Positions 46,921 to 58,369 of a DNA stretch of 64,000 nucleotides are shown here, one piece after another. The notes beneath the pieces were generated by a model. It ran no database searches. It saw nothing but the letters and a program-made list of their open reading frames with translations, and had not been told where the DNA came from. Each line of letters starts with the position of its first letter. The first letter of the stretch is position 1. The position numbers were made by a program, and so were the translations under genes. The DNA is taken from assembly GCA_036936605.1 (NCBI GenBank), contig JAUPFV010000002.1, positions 128,510,376-128,574,375 on the forward strand. Direction: 5' to 3'. This DNA comes from Limnanthes douglasii subsp. nivea (Eukaryota; Streptophyta; Magnoliopsida; Brassicales; Limnanthaceae).

Positions 46921-47895
46921 ATGGGTCTTGAGTCCATCCATTCCGATATTATCCAACGACACATTTTAAGCCGTCTCGACGGCCCCACTCTTGCAACAGC
47001 GGCCACCGTTTCCAAAGAGTTCCAATGTCTTTCTGCCGATCAAAACATCTGGCGTGACATTTGTACTTCCACGTGGCAATCGTGCAACGATCCGCGTGTT
47101 CAGAATGTGATTTCGGGTGATCACCGGTCGTTTTTCTCCAATGTTTATCCGGTTTATCTGGGTCATGAATTTTCGCCGGAGAATAATTCAAAATCATCGT
47201 CTGTGTTAATCTCAGCCGTCGATTTGGTCTACAAGAACAATTCAGTCGTCTCCAGAGTCGTGGAAACCGATACGGTGACGGATTCGTTTCTCGGGTCACC
47301 TTTTAGTATGGAGCTACTTGAACCAAAATCGTCGGATTCTACCCAACCCCGAAAATGGTCCGATGAAGATGTAATTGATTTAGAGGAAAACTTGACTCTA
47401 AGTTGGATCGTGATCGACCCCATCCAAAACCGGGCCATGAACCTTTCGAGTCGGAAACCGGTTTCAGTGAAGCGACACTCTTCGACGGGAGTGATAGAAT
47501 TGAAGTACGCAATCATCGTCGCCGGAGACATTTCTCCAGCAAAAGAAATGGTGAAATTTGAAGCGGTGTTGACGGTGATCGGAATCGAGGGAGGGTCGGT
47601 GGAGGTGTCGGAGTTGAACCTCCAGGTAGATGACATGGAAGGGAAGAATTTGAATGGGAGCGATACAATGGCAATTTTAGAAGGAGCGATGAGCGGTTGG
47701 AGGCGGAGTACGACGATGGATTGGGAAAGAGTGAGAGAAAGATATGAGGTGTTTGTTGAGAAGAAAACCGCAATGATACAGAAACTAGAGAGGAGAAAGA
47801 GAATATTATATATAAGTTCCAAATCTATGGACATAGCCTGTGTTGGTGTCGGGGTTGCAACTTTTGTTACCTTTTGGATTTCATTTTTCTCTTAA
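46921..47895 (+). CDS. F-box protein, At2g27310-like, 324 residues
   Basis: Substrate adaptor of an SCF ubiquitin ligase. The F-box is at residues about 5-45: IIQRHILSRLDGPTLATAAT, VSKEFQCLSADQNIWRDIC, then TWQSCNDPRVQ, as in the plant At2g27310/At2g36090 group. A middle region with LISAVDLVYKNN and LTLSWIVIDP is usual for that group. The C-terminus ends in a basic RRKRILY stretch and a hydrophobic segment (about residues 303-324, VGVGVATFVTFWISFF), a possible tail anchor. Start: an ATG at 46834 is in frame, but a TATATAAA box at 46820-46827 puts transcription start after it, so 46921 (MGLESIHSD) is chosen. Intact, no introns, more GC-rich than its surroundings. Substrate unknown. Confidence 0.9.
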   Translation: MGLESIHSDIIQRHILSRLDGPTLATAATVSKEFQCLSADQNIWRDICTSTWQSCNDPRVQNVISGDHRSFFSNVYPVYLGHEFSPENNSKSSSVLISAVDLVYKNNSVVSRVVETDTVTDSFLGSPFSMELLEPKSSDSTQPRKWSDEDVIDLEENLTLSWIVIDPIQNRAMNLSSRKPVSVKRHSSTGVIELKYAIIVAGDISPAKEMVKFEAVLTVIGIEGGSVEVSELNLQVDDMEGKNLNGSDTMAILEGAMSGWRRSTTMDWERVRERYEVFVEKKTAMIQKLERRKRILYISSKSMDIACVGVGVATFVTFWISFFS

Positions 47896-48173
47896 GATCA
47901 AATTATTTATTTATTTGTTAGTATCAAACAATTTAGGTTTTTCTTTTGTATAATGAGTATAAATAAGCTCTTTTTTTTTTCTCTCTTTTTTATAAAAAAG
48001 TTAGTCTAACTAATATTTTACTTTTAAGATAATATTTTACGAGATTTTAATATTTTATTTTCAATATTGTATTCGAGTATTATATTTTAAAATAACAATT
48101 TCACAAATTTTTAATAACTTTAACCGCACTTAATTCTAATCATTATACACAAACTAAGGTAAATGAATACTAG

Positions 48174-49400
48174 ATGGATAATGCGTGGAACGTTGATAAA
48201 TTTCTAAGCATGTTGCCTGCTAAATATGTGAATGAAATCATTAGGATAAAGTTTAATACATGTACATCTGATTCAATAATTTGGAAACTTTCATTTGATG
48301 GAAAATTTAACTTAAAGAAAACTGTTAATGAAGTAAGAATTAAAACTATAACATCACAAATAAAAGATAAAATCTGGAACAATATTTCACCAAAGAAATG
48401 TTCTTTCATCCTTTGGAGAGTACTGAATAACTTGTTAAGTATAGACATTAAGCTTCAACAGATTGGCTTTTGTTTAGCATCTAAATGTACTAGTTGCCAG
48501 AATTTAGAAACCCTGAATCATGTTTTCGTATTCTGTGAATCTGCTTGGTATATCTGGTCTTACTTTTCTGCTATGTTTAGGATAGATGTAGGTAGGCATA
48601 TGATAGTGAATAACATTATTAACCTTTGGTTAATGTCTACACCTAAAAGAATACATATCAGAACTATTCTACCTTCTTTGATTGTATACTCTATATGGTA
48701 TGGTAGAAATAGTTGTAAACATAAGGGTAGAATCTTATCTCCCAAAAGGATAGTTAATCATATATTATTCATGCTTTCATCCTTAGATTTAGGTATGCAT
48801 TTAACTAGGAAGCATTGGTAAAAGGACCTGCACATAGCTAAAGATTTAAGATGTTATAATCATGTTAAAAATACTAAGTCATGTCTGTATGTTGTTTGGT
48901 CTTTGCCTGCTTATAATAGACTAAAATTAAATTGTGATGGTTCTTCCATATATAATGGTGAGTCTAGTTATGGATTTATCATTAGGGACAGCTTAGGAAC
49001 TACCTTAATAGCTAAAGGTGACTTAATTGGAAAGTGTTCTCCTCTAATTGCTGAAGTTTTAGCTCTAATAAATGGTCTTATGTATTGTAATGATCATAAC
49101 TTAACATGTGTTGATATTGAGACAGTCTGTCTCAGTTTATTCAATATGCTTGCAATAGGTAAACATCCTTGGCATTTAGACAGGATTCTTCAATATTGTA
49201 GATCATTGATTAAGCCATAAATGATTTTAAAACACATATATAGAGAGCAGAACTCTACTGCTGATTGGGTGGCAAAGCATGCATTAAAGATACAGTCTAG
49301 ATTTATAGTTGAATCAACACACTCATTGAATGAATTGAATGCAATTACTTTGCTGGAATCATTAAGTTTAGGTTATTTTAGATTCTTTGAAGATGACTAA
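48174..49400 (+). pseudogene. LINE K ORF2 C-terminal part (zf-RVT and RNase H)
   Basis: One frame with stops at 48171, 48819 and 49218 only. zf-RVT: KIWNNISPKKCSFILWR, then SKCTSCQNLETLNHVFVFC with the C-x2-C/H/C pattern. RNase H: LKLNCDGSSIYNG (first Asp), LIAEVLALINGL (Glu), CVDIETVC (Asp position), and YREQNSTADWVAKHA at 49240, the last acidic residue motif after the stop at 49218. No RT core, because the copy is truncated. Non-functional as a transposon. Confidence 0.85.
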
Positions 49401-49514
49401 CTGTTTTGGCAAGTTGAAAGACTTGACCTTCATGGCTCTGTTTTGTAGGATATGAGCAAGGATGGAGTGACATACAACTTAAAGCAGCAAGGGGATTGAA
49501 GGATGGATGAAGAG

Positions 49515-49573
49515 GCTTGTTCAGAATGGAAGGATGCAAGAGGCTTGTTCAGAATGGAAGGATACAAGAGGCA
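49515..49573 (+). repeat. 27-bp tandem pair in the LINE K 3' UTR
   Basis: AGGCTTGTTCAGAATGGAAGG occurs twice in tandem (about 49511 and 49539), followed by ATGCAAG / ATACAAG. Confidence 0.75.
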
Positions 49574-49939
49574 GCAACATAAGTTTGAAGGAGAAGATGT
49601 TCAGATGAAGTCTGTCTACAAACTATGCAAATCTAATCTAACTGTACTTCAACTGTACTAACTCATAAATTGTATTAACATTTGTAAAGTTTTTAATCAT
49701 CAATAAAAAATTCAATTTCTTGAAAAAAAAACAATTTCACAAATTTTTAATATTTTATTTTTACCTTTTGATATTTGAAAATGGATATACGAATAGTTTG
49801 CCTGTATGACAAAACAACTTTTATAATCCGAAATATTTATTAAACTAATGCAATTTTATTTTATCAAAACTTTTACTAATTTTTATTTATTTTAAAAGTT
49901 AAATTTTACTAGTCCGAACAAAGTACAAACATATCATTT

Positions 49940-50254
49940 TGATATGGAATTAGGATTTTAATGACTAAACTATAAATAATATAAGTTTAAGAAAACAATT
50001 GTAACTATGTAATATTATTAAGGACTAAGGGTAATTTGCCCTCTTTTGTAACCGATTTCGGTTTAAGGCTAAATTTTGGCCCCTCTATATAAAGGGTAAG
50101 ACTAATCTAATAAAGGGGTTGAACACATTTCTATTTTACTCATTTGCACTTAAACTTTATCTCTCTAAAAACTCTCTCTTTCTCTTTCTTTCTTTCTCTA
50201 AAATTCACATATAACAATTTCCTAAGCCAACCTTCTTAATATTTGAACTCACCA
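49940..50254 (+). repeat. 5' LTR of element A2
   Basis: TGATATGG to ...ACTCACCA. TATA box at 50085 (CTATATAAAGG) followed by a CT-rich leader. Collinear with the 3' copy at 56368. Confidence 0.9.
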
Positions 50255-50256
50255 AA

Positions 50257-50273
50257 TTAACAACTCCACTGGG
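50257..50273 (+). other. Degenerate primer-binding site of A2
   Basis: TTAACAACTCCACTGGG; A1 has TTGGCGACTTCACTGGG at the same distance from the LTR. The changed GGCG bases may reduce priming. Confidence 0.6.
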
Positions 50274-50351
50274 GAAAGAATTAAGAATCAATGACTTGTC
50301 TGTTCAAATTTAATACAATTTTATTGTTTTTTTCGTTTGAATCTCATATAA

Positions 50352-51390
50352 TGAATCCCGAAAACAATCCATCACTTCGATCGGCGATGAAAACTTTAAA
50401 AGATAACCTGCAAAGATACGAAAATAGGCTGGATGGATCATCTCCAATCCAAACTCAATCAGATATTGAGAAGCGTATAAATTAGCTTTTAAACAAAATA
50501 AATGCGCTAAATGAAAAATATAAAGAACGAGAACAAGAAATCCACTCGGCGAAGCTCAAATCCGAGGTGAGACAAGATAATGAAAAGACTGATATGCGAG
50601 ATCAATCTGATCGGTCCTGTGCTGATCGACGAGCTAAAAGTGAACATAAAAATCGTGCTATGTATCTCTTAAAGAGCGTTATTCTTCTCGCAAGGGAAAA
50701 AAGACAAGCAAAAGTATATAACCTTTAGTAATAAAGAAGTGGAAAGCTCTGCTTCAGGTTTTAAGAAATACAAGGGTTCTTCAAAAGAGGAATCAGACAG
50801 AGAGTAGTAGAGGAATCATAAAAAAGAAAACAAATGTAAAAGGGACAATGTTCCTCGTTCTACGTGGTGTGAAGGGAACACTTCGAATCAGTATGCTGAG
50901 ATTGATCAAAATCTATATGCGGTAATGAGAACAGATGATCAGTTTGTGAAGGTGTCGACTGGAGAAATTCTCCGTTGAAAAGTGAAATTCGTTCTATAAT
51001 GCTTCCGAAGCGTTTTGACATTAACAAAGTGGAAATGTTCGATGGGATGCAAGATCCCGATGACCATATCGAACGATTTAAGAACTACATGATGAACTTT
51101 GAAGATGACGACCGACTGGTGTGTCGTGCATTTTCGCAGATTTTCAAGTAAACGACTTTAAAGTGGTACAATCGGATTTTGAGGGGGTCCATTTCAAATT
51201 TTACGGATTTTTATACTACTTTTCGAAGGCAGTTTGTGGGGAGTAAATAATTGAGTGTGAATGAAGATAGCATTATCCTGTGCAAGCAAGCACCTGGAGA
51301 GAAGTTGAAGGATTATACGAAGAGATTCGTTTTGACTAAAGCCAGTTTGAACAATTGCGAAGAGAATATGGTGATGACGGATTTTTGCTA
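50352..51390 (+). pseudogene. gag of element A2, ending at a deletion junction
   Basis: MNPENNPSLRS start, then acidic/basic helical parts (LLNKINALNEKY), MLPKRFDINKVEMFDG, FKNYMMNFEDDDRL, RRQFVGSK and LKDYTKRFVLTKAS, as in A1. Stops at 50483, 51148 and 51247 and small shifts. After NNCEENM (about 51370) it runs into integrase sequence; the zinc-binding end of gag is missing. Confidence 0.85.
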
Positions 51391-51404
51391 AGGTAATACT
51401 ATTT

Positions 51405-52260
51405 GATAGATGGGGGATTGATCTAGTGGGCCCTTTGCCGATGGCTTCTGGAGGAAGACAGATGATAATTGTAGCAATAGATTATTTTACGAAATGGGCC
51501 GAGGCAGAACCACTATGAGGAACAAAGGCACAAGATGTGATCAAGTTTATTGTGAAAAACATTTGTCGTCGTTTTGGAGTTCCTCGGAGGATTACGACAG
51601 ATAATGGCCCTCAATTTAATAACAAAGAGATGGCTTCATTTTGCACGTCCAAAAGAATTCAGCAGTGTTTTTCGACGCCTTTTCATCCTCAAGCTAATGG
51701 ATAAGTCGAAGTAACAAACATAACAATTTTAGATGGCTTGAAGAAGAATTTGACAGGAGCATAAGGAAAATGACCAAATTATTTGCAAGAGGTGCTTTGG
51801 GCTTATCAGACAACTCTTAGGGAGGCTACAAAAAAACTCCCTTTGCTTTAGAATACGGAATGGATGCATTCAACCCCATAGAATCTACGTTGTCATCTTT
51901 TAGGATACATAAATATTTTGAAGGATCTAATGATGAAGTTAAAAGGGAGAATTTAGATTTGATTGAAGAGAAAAGAGTTCGAGCTCATTTGAATGTAATC
52001 CATTATCAAACTTTTATGAAGAATAGATATGATTCGAAGGTGAAAATAAAAGAGTTCAAAGAAGGTGAAAATAAAAGAGTTCAAAGAAGGTGATAAGGTG
52101 TTGAGAAAAACGTTTCTACATACAAATGAGAAAAGCCTTGGAAAAATGGCTCCGAAATGGGAATGGCCTTATATAGTTGTTGAGAGGATAAAGCCAAGGT
52201 CTTATCGTCTTTGTGATTTCGAAGGGAGTATGCTTAAACACCCATGAAATATACTACATT
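51405..52260 (+). pseudogene. Integrase core and tail of A2
   Basis: GIDLVGPLPMASGG (first Asp) at about 51415, TTDNGPQFNNKE (second Asp), NG-stop-VEVT (Glu present after a stop at 51701). All three catalytic residues survive, unlike in D and E. The zinc-binding N-terminus is deleted. The tail has YGMDAFNPIESTL, then a frame break caused by a 25-bp tandem duplication (52036-52085), then KMAPKWEWPYIVVERI. Confidence 0.85.
52036..52085 (+). repeat. 25-bp tandem duplication causing a frameshift
   Basis: The unit GAAGGTGAAAATAAAAGAGT plus TCAAA occurs twice in a row. 25 is not a multiple of three, so the integrase tail switches frame here. Confidence 0.95.
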
Positions 52261-52880
52261 TGAAGCTTTATTGGGAATATATTTGTCTTTGTATGTTGGA
52301 TATTTCACTTTAGAATGGCACACTCTTTCCTATCATGTTGGTCCAAGAAGGTTTTAACGAAACACTATGCACATATTCAATATTATCAATAAAACACGTT
52401 TTTTGGTCAATGGTTGTTTACAATTTTTTTCTTAAAACTATCTTAACAATTTATCAAAGATTGATCATATTTGAGGTTGGTTAAGAGTAGAATGTTCCGA
52501 AGTGTTTATTACACTTTCCAAATAAACAACCATTTTCGAGGTATTATGTTCAATGAACATATTACAGTTTTTATGAAGTGCAACACTCAACAATGCACTG
52601 TATTTTCTCGAAGTGTAACGTTCACGAGATATGCTACCAATAATTCGAAGTGCACCCATTTTCACTAACGTCAGTAAGGTATTTAAAGTAGTATACTTAC
52701 AATTTATAATTATATATTGTGAGTTTCGAAGTACTTATTGTATCTATTTTAGAATTGTTAGCATCGAATAATATTTGAAGATGATAAAAGTGAAAAATAA
52801 GCAAAACATTTGTCAATTAGATTAAATCTTCGAAGTACAAAAAGAAAGTTTCCAATTTGACAAGTACAAAAAAGATATGT

Positions 52881-55704
52881 TTACCGAGCAATAAAATTAT
52901 TCCGATGACTCATCTTCCTCGGATGATTCCTCCTCTGATGATGAGTCGGGGATAGGATCGAAGGCTTCACTTGGACGTTTTTTGATGGGAATGTCATTCC
53001 AGAAACTTGAGAAGTTAATCCTTGGATAAGTTGCATGAAGTTCTCAAAGAAGAGTGATGGTTGTTTTTTCTTTGCCATTATTAATGGCAGCCAACATGTC
53101 TTTTGATAATTCAGCTTTTGCGGCAGCAACAACAACTTTGGAGACCTTCAGATTTGGATTTTTCAACATCTAACTCATTAGTATGATGAGTTTTGAGTTT
53201 ATTCATCTCTTGTTGATGAGAAGCAATCAACTTTTATTTTTCAGCAAAATGTGTTGTTTGCAGATGATTTTTCATGAAGAGAGCGCCTCGAATAAGCTCA
53301 GACCTTGCTATTTCGTACATATGAAATTGCTCGACCACCTTGCGTTGAAAATTTTCACTTAGCTGTATTTCATCTTCAGCAAGACCTTTGTAGCGAACCA
53401 TGTCTTTGGCCAATTTCTTCAAATGGTCTTGAGAAGCTTCGACTTGGGAAGCAAGTGCTTTTGTTGCAACATTGAGATCGGTAAATAGTTGAAGTGCAGT
53501 AAAGATTGCAGGATTATGTGGAGGGGGAGGAATTTTTGTTTCTGTTGAACTAGGACAAAAAATCATATCTAAATTTGTAGTTGGTACAGAGGGACATATA
53601 ATTTCTGGAGACGCTTCGACGGTTGTTGGTCTCTTGAAGTGATGCATACGGGTTTGAATATATTAGAGGACGAGATCGTCTTATCCAGCAATCTCTTGTG
53701 ACTCGTTGAAATTAATAAAGCTCTCGGGGTCGAAGTATTCAGTGTTTTGGTTCCCATCATCACCATTGTCTTTGATGATTATCAAAGTGCCATTATTGGC
53801 TTCTTGCTCTTCGATAGGAGGATTTTTTTTATTTTCAACAGTTGTGATTTCTTCTTTATCGGCCAATGCGTACTCATTAATTTTGGCTTGTTTTTTTCTT
53901 TCCATGAGAGCTGGAGGAAGCTTTCTTTTTCTTCGAAGATGGTTCTTGATCTTTTCCTTCTTCGATATGTGAAAGGGTTTGCTCTCCTGTTTTCATTTTC
54001 GAGATTTAGGCTTTGACGGAGTTGAAGGGCTAGCACCATATGTGCTAGCTGCCTTTTTTACCTTTCTCTTCCTTGTTAGCCTTTTTTTTTATTTTTTGGC
54101 AGATGACTTTCCGACCTGTTGCGGATAGAAAGGGATACTTTGCAGTCAGGATAAACTAACCTTTTGCAGGCTATTTTAGGATTGGGTTCTTCTATTAAAT
54201 TTTGAGGAGGCAATACTACCTATGTGATCAAAAACAGATGGTTATTAAGGAAGTTGATCGGTTGGAAGAAGGTGTGGAAAGTATTATTCCACTCTTTCTC
54301 GGCCCAGACGGCAAGTTTTTTGAAAATATCCTCAGTTGTTGGTCGACGTATAGCATATCGCCTCGGAAATTCTGGAATAATCATGCAAGTAGATAATTAA
54401 AGAGGAAGACAATAGATTAAATTTATTTCAAAGTGTACAATTTTTGAAATACTTACGGTTGCTTCTCTAGATGAGATTTAGCTTTGATGGGTTGTCATCG
54501 AATATCTTTTTGCCATTCTCCCATACTCCTGAAATGAAGATGAACTTTTGCTTCCAGAATTTATCAGCTTCCAAAAGATCATCGATGATTTTTAGGTCAT
54601 CTACTAGAGTGAGGTAATAGAAGGGGAGCTTCAAACCTTTTGATAATTGGGTTACAGATATGAAATCCTTCATGATGATTGGAATCTTGGATAATCGAGA
54701 TGCCATTATTATTGACATAAGAGTGAACCATTGATTCAGTGTCACTTGAGTAGGGCATATATTGAGAAGTTCGAAGTACTCCACGATTATAGGTTCCAAT
54801 ACAAACTGAAGACTCCAATTGACGATTTCCGGGTAGACCACTAACTCATCGTCTTTGCAGTCTAAGGAAGTTTCCCCTTCCTTAGGAAGTCAAACTGTGA
54901 TTTTATCTCCCATTCTCTATTCTTTTTTTAAGTCTGAAGTTGGATCTCTTGGTAATATATGTATCGAAACTTTTTCAGTTGAATGATGTAATTAGCTTCG
55001 AGATCCCTTACATTTCTGCCGATAACAACTCTTTCTTCCTCAGAAACAAATCATGGTTCTTTCTTTTCTCGAGGCTTATAGGTATTATTATCCATGGTAT
55101 TTTCTGAGTTCCTATCATCATATTCAGCTTCATGAATAGTTCTTGTAGCCTTAGAATAAGCTTCATTAGCTCCTGATATTTCATCTCTAGTTTGGGAAGG
55201 ATTTTGCAGAGGCAATTGATCTTCAGCTTCTGGTGAAGGATTATTTGCTTGGGTAACCTTCTCGATTATCTCTCTTTTAGGAGAAGCCTGAGTAGCTGGA
55301 TTTGAAGAGGGAGGAGTTGGAATGATTTCTGAATTGTCTCCCATGACTATAAAAGTTTTTCTTTTTCTGAGTGATGAAGAATGAATCGATGATGGAGTAT
55401 TTGAAATTTGTTTTGAGAAAGATTTGTTCGATTCTTCACTAATCAAATGAGAGACTTTAATTTGAGAAGAAGAGGCTCGAGGTGTTTTAGGCATTAGAAT
55501 TCTGGAAGAAGGACGATCTTCGGTTATAGGAGAATGATATAAAGCAGGAATTTTGGTTGGACCGAAATTACCATAGTAAGTGGTTTTGGTGGTTGTTCCA
55601 ACATGAGCGTTACTGATTAGTCCTGCAGTATTATATTCCTCCGCTCTTTGGGTGATGCAAAAATAGTCGTATGATCTGAAGACTAAATAATTGCCAAGCT
55701 TCAC
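52881..55704 (-). pseudogene. Antisense extra ORF of element A2
   Basis: Opposite to gag-pol. N-terminal part at 55704-55051: MKLGNYLVFRSYDYF, then Pro/Ser/Thr-rich, then KKEP. Globular block at 54841-54467: LEPIIVEYFELLNICPT, WFTLMSIIMASRL, FIFISGVWENGKK. Then Lys/Glu-rich sequence (54039-53681), and Leu/Lys-rich coiled-coil-like sequence (53647-53234, 53135-52881) ending in an acidic tail. The best preserved of the set; stops between blocks may be introns or damage. It resembles the plant 'putative gypsy type transposon' domain. Function unknown. Confidence 0.65.
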
Positions 55705-56349
55705 AGATTTTGGTTTTTTGGGTATGTTAGCCTTGGATCATCTATTTTTTGGGTTTTTTCTCATAAACTGGATGAAGATTGACCAGAGAAAATGGGTTTT
55801 GGTCGGAAAGTTTGAGTTTTCTGATGAAGATACTGAAAAAGATGAAGAACACGTTGAAGGTAGTCAAGTGTTTGAATTTTCTCTCAAGTGATTTGTATTA
55901 TGAGAATGAAAAATGAGGCTACTGAAGAATTTACAGAAAGACAGGTAAGGACTCTATGATGAAAGAGCAGAATATAAAACGGTGAAAAAGTAAGGAGCTC
56001 GACATCTGTCAGACTAGTAATCTAGCTACGAGTCTAGTAGCTAGATAGTCATGATGGATGTGAACGGTAATGTAAAACGATTACATTTGTGTACACTCTT
56101 GATGAAATTCGATGACTATGTTTTGAAGCTACTTCCATAATGATTCTAGGAGAAAGAAAAGAAAATGATTGTGTTTCAGAATAATTCGATGACTGTTTTT
56201 TACTTCGAATTTACATCTGGTTTTGACTTCGAATCTGCATCTTCTATTGATTTTTGGACTTCAAGTTTTACATCTGTATTTGACTTCGAGTTTGTATCAC
56301 AACAACTGATACAAAGTATTTGACTTCGAGTTTATTCATTTACTGACAT

Positions 56350-56367
56350 AAGAACTAGGGGGGCTAC
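56350..56367 (+). other. Polypurine tract of A2
   Basis: AAGAACTAGGGGGGCTAC just before the 3' LTR. F has AGAACTAGGGGGTTAC at the same place. Confidence 0.8.
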
Positions 56368-56678
56368 TAATATGGAAGTAGGATTTTAAGGACTAAAGTG
56401 TAAATAATGTAAGTTTAAGAGAACAATTATAACTATGTAATATTATTAAGGACTAAGAGTATTTTTTCATCTTTTGTAACCAATTTTAGCTTAAGGCTAA
56501 GTTTTGGCCCCTTTATATAAAGAGCAAGATTAACCTAATAAAAGGGTTGAACACATTTCTATTTTACTCATTTGCACTTAAACTTTCTTTCTCTAAAAAC
56601 TCTCTCTCTCTCTATCTTTATCTAGAATTCACATATAACAATTTCCTAAGGTAACCTTCTTAATATCTGAACGCACCA
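56368..56678 (+). repeat. 3' LTR of element A2
   Basis: TAATATGG (mutated TG start) to ACGCACCA. Differs from the 5' LTR by scattered substitutions and small indels, more than a very recent insertion would show. Confidence 0.9.
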
Positions 56679-56814
56679 ATCATAAGCGTTGTATATGATC
56701 AAAAAATTTAATTATTAGTAAACTATACAAACCTATTTATTTTAAATTTTGTTACATAAATATTTGTGTTCAATGGTTAATTTAAAACCTTCTTGGAGCG
56801 TGATTTATTGTTGT

Positions 56815-57010
56815 GGCGCGACGCGTAGTGCTTGGTTCCGTAGTATCTTCACATGATTAATTGTTGTGGCGCGTAGTGCTTGGTTCTGCAGTATCTTCAC
56901 ATGATTAATTGTTGTGGCGCGTAGTGCTTGGTTCCTCAGTATATTCATATGATTCATTTTTGTGGGGCGTAGTGCGTGGTTCCGCCATATCCTCTCAATA
57001 ACAGATTTTC
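56815..57010. repeat. 48-bp minisatellite, four copies, open on the minus strand
   Basis: GCGTAGTGCTTGG recurs at 56823, 56871, 56919 and 56967 (last GCGTAGTGCGTGG), exactly 48 bp apart. 48 is 16 codons, so the minus strand stays open and spells a 16-residue repeat (ALRATTINHVKILRNQ). There is no evidence of a gene. Confidence 0.9.
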
Positions 57011-58221
57011 TATATATTCTTACAATGTCACCATAACTGTCGAAGTTGCTATCGCAACCGTTCATGTTTGTTTTTTGCATCGTTAGAAGTTTTTTTAATA
57101 TCAATATATTCTTTATTATTTTAAAATTTCACCAGTGTTTACTAGCCTTTTGTAATTAATTCAGTTCCCTTTGTGGTGAATCTATAACAATTTGCAGCGA
57201 TTTTGAATCTCGTGCGGTAATTTCTTAAATTCGGTTTTGACTCAACTTAATACAAGTGGGTTTGAACTCAGTTTGGCACGATATCGACTCAGTTCACCAA
57301 GGCTTCAACTTACTTCAACATGACTTCAGTACAGTTAAAAAAGGTTTCGGCTCAATTTAACATAACCTCGTGACGACCTCAACACAACCTCAATACGATA
57401 TCGGTCTGGCACATCTAAATCCTTTAAATATATTTTTATTTTTATTTATGTCTTATATTATTAAAACATGCATTAAAATTCTAAGTCGAGCACCAATGTA
57501 ATGTGCACTAGGGATATAAGCTTAGGAACAACGTGCACTATGTTTTTAAGTCGAGCACTAATATGCATTAGGATTCCGAGCGAAGCACTAAATTTGTGCA
57601 AAATAACTTCCAAATCAAAACACCATGTGCACTAGACCTCCGAGCGAGAGCATCAAACTTGTGCACTATAACTACCGATTCAGATCACCATGTGCATGGT
57701 TCATGCTCTAGGTATTTGAACGAAAACACCTAACATATATGTTTGGACTTGATCTATATAATACCAATATGTCATGCCTCCCTCTAATTCAATTTGGGAG
57801 TTTGTTACACCAGATCATACTTTTAATTATTTAACCCCTTGACATTTTAAGAATATCGAAGTTCAATCAATTCATAAACGTAAAATTTTCATAAGAAAAA
57901 ATGTACTCAATTCACATGGGTCAGCATTACTCGTTGTTATATTCACATGTAATGATTTTCTTAAACAAAAAGTTTCTCAATTCTTACATGGTCGACATTA
58001 CTGATCGTTGTATTTATACATAAAAATTGTTTGAAAAGAAATCTTCTCTCGTATCTATTCATCAAAACTAAACTTAATATCTTAAAGAGTTAAAGATGTC
58101 GGACTTAATTTTTTTCTAAGTGACGAGCTCTTGATTTGTTCGGAGTGCAGAAATAAATATAAAGAGCTAATAAAATAAAAGTTATGAATTTGTTCGCTAT
58201 AAATTATTCATACGGAGGTCC
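57011..58221. other. Non-coding stretch with short degenerate repeats
   Basis: Recurrent phrases CTCAGTTTGGCACGATATCG-like (57250-57400) and GTGCACTA...CGAGCG-x-AGCACTAA (57480-57680). No open frame of note. Confidence 0.5.
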
Positions 58222-58369
58222 ATGAGCTTCATATTTTATTTATATATTAATAGTATTACTTTTGTTTTTGACATCATAATACTAGAAAGGCTATACATGT
58301 CGACAAGATTACCTATCATTCTAATTACACTAGTAGCATACTCATACTCTATACTTGTTTTCTTTAGAA

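Larger units (their letters stand above)
48117..49729 (+). mobile_element. 5'-truncated LINE K with a perfect 23-bp TSD
   Basis: The 23 bases at 48094-48116 are repeated exactly at 49730-49752 (AACAATTTCAC...TTAATA). The insert carries the zinc-binding part after RT, an RNase H and a 3' UTR ending in a short A run. The 5' truncation, terminal A run and long TSD are the signs of target-primed reverse transcription. The intact TSD shows the insertion is recent compared with LINEs B and C. Confidence 0.95.
49940..56678 (+). mobile_element. Tat-lineage retrotransposon A2, internal deletion derivative
   Basis: LTRs of 315 bp (49940-50254) and 311 bp (56368-56678) enclose gag (50352-51390), which is joined near 51390-51410 to the integrase core, then an antisense ORF region and a polypurine tract. 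Protease, RT and both RNase H domains are deleted. Same family as A1. TSD not perfect (TCATT / TCATA at best). It needs proteins in trans. Confidence 0.9.

Noticed and set aside
47229..47834. 201-codon frame antisense to the F-box gene
   Set aside because: It is a shadow of a real coding sequence: the plus strand has the F-box and family-specific motifs; the antisense shows only low-complexity Ser/Thr/Leu.
49933..56683. Perfect ATCAT target duplication for A2
   Set aside because: Using it requires an LTR start (TTTGATATGG) that the 3' LTR does not share; only an imperfect TCATT/TCATA fits.
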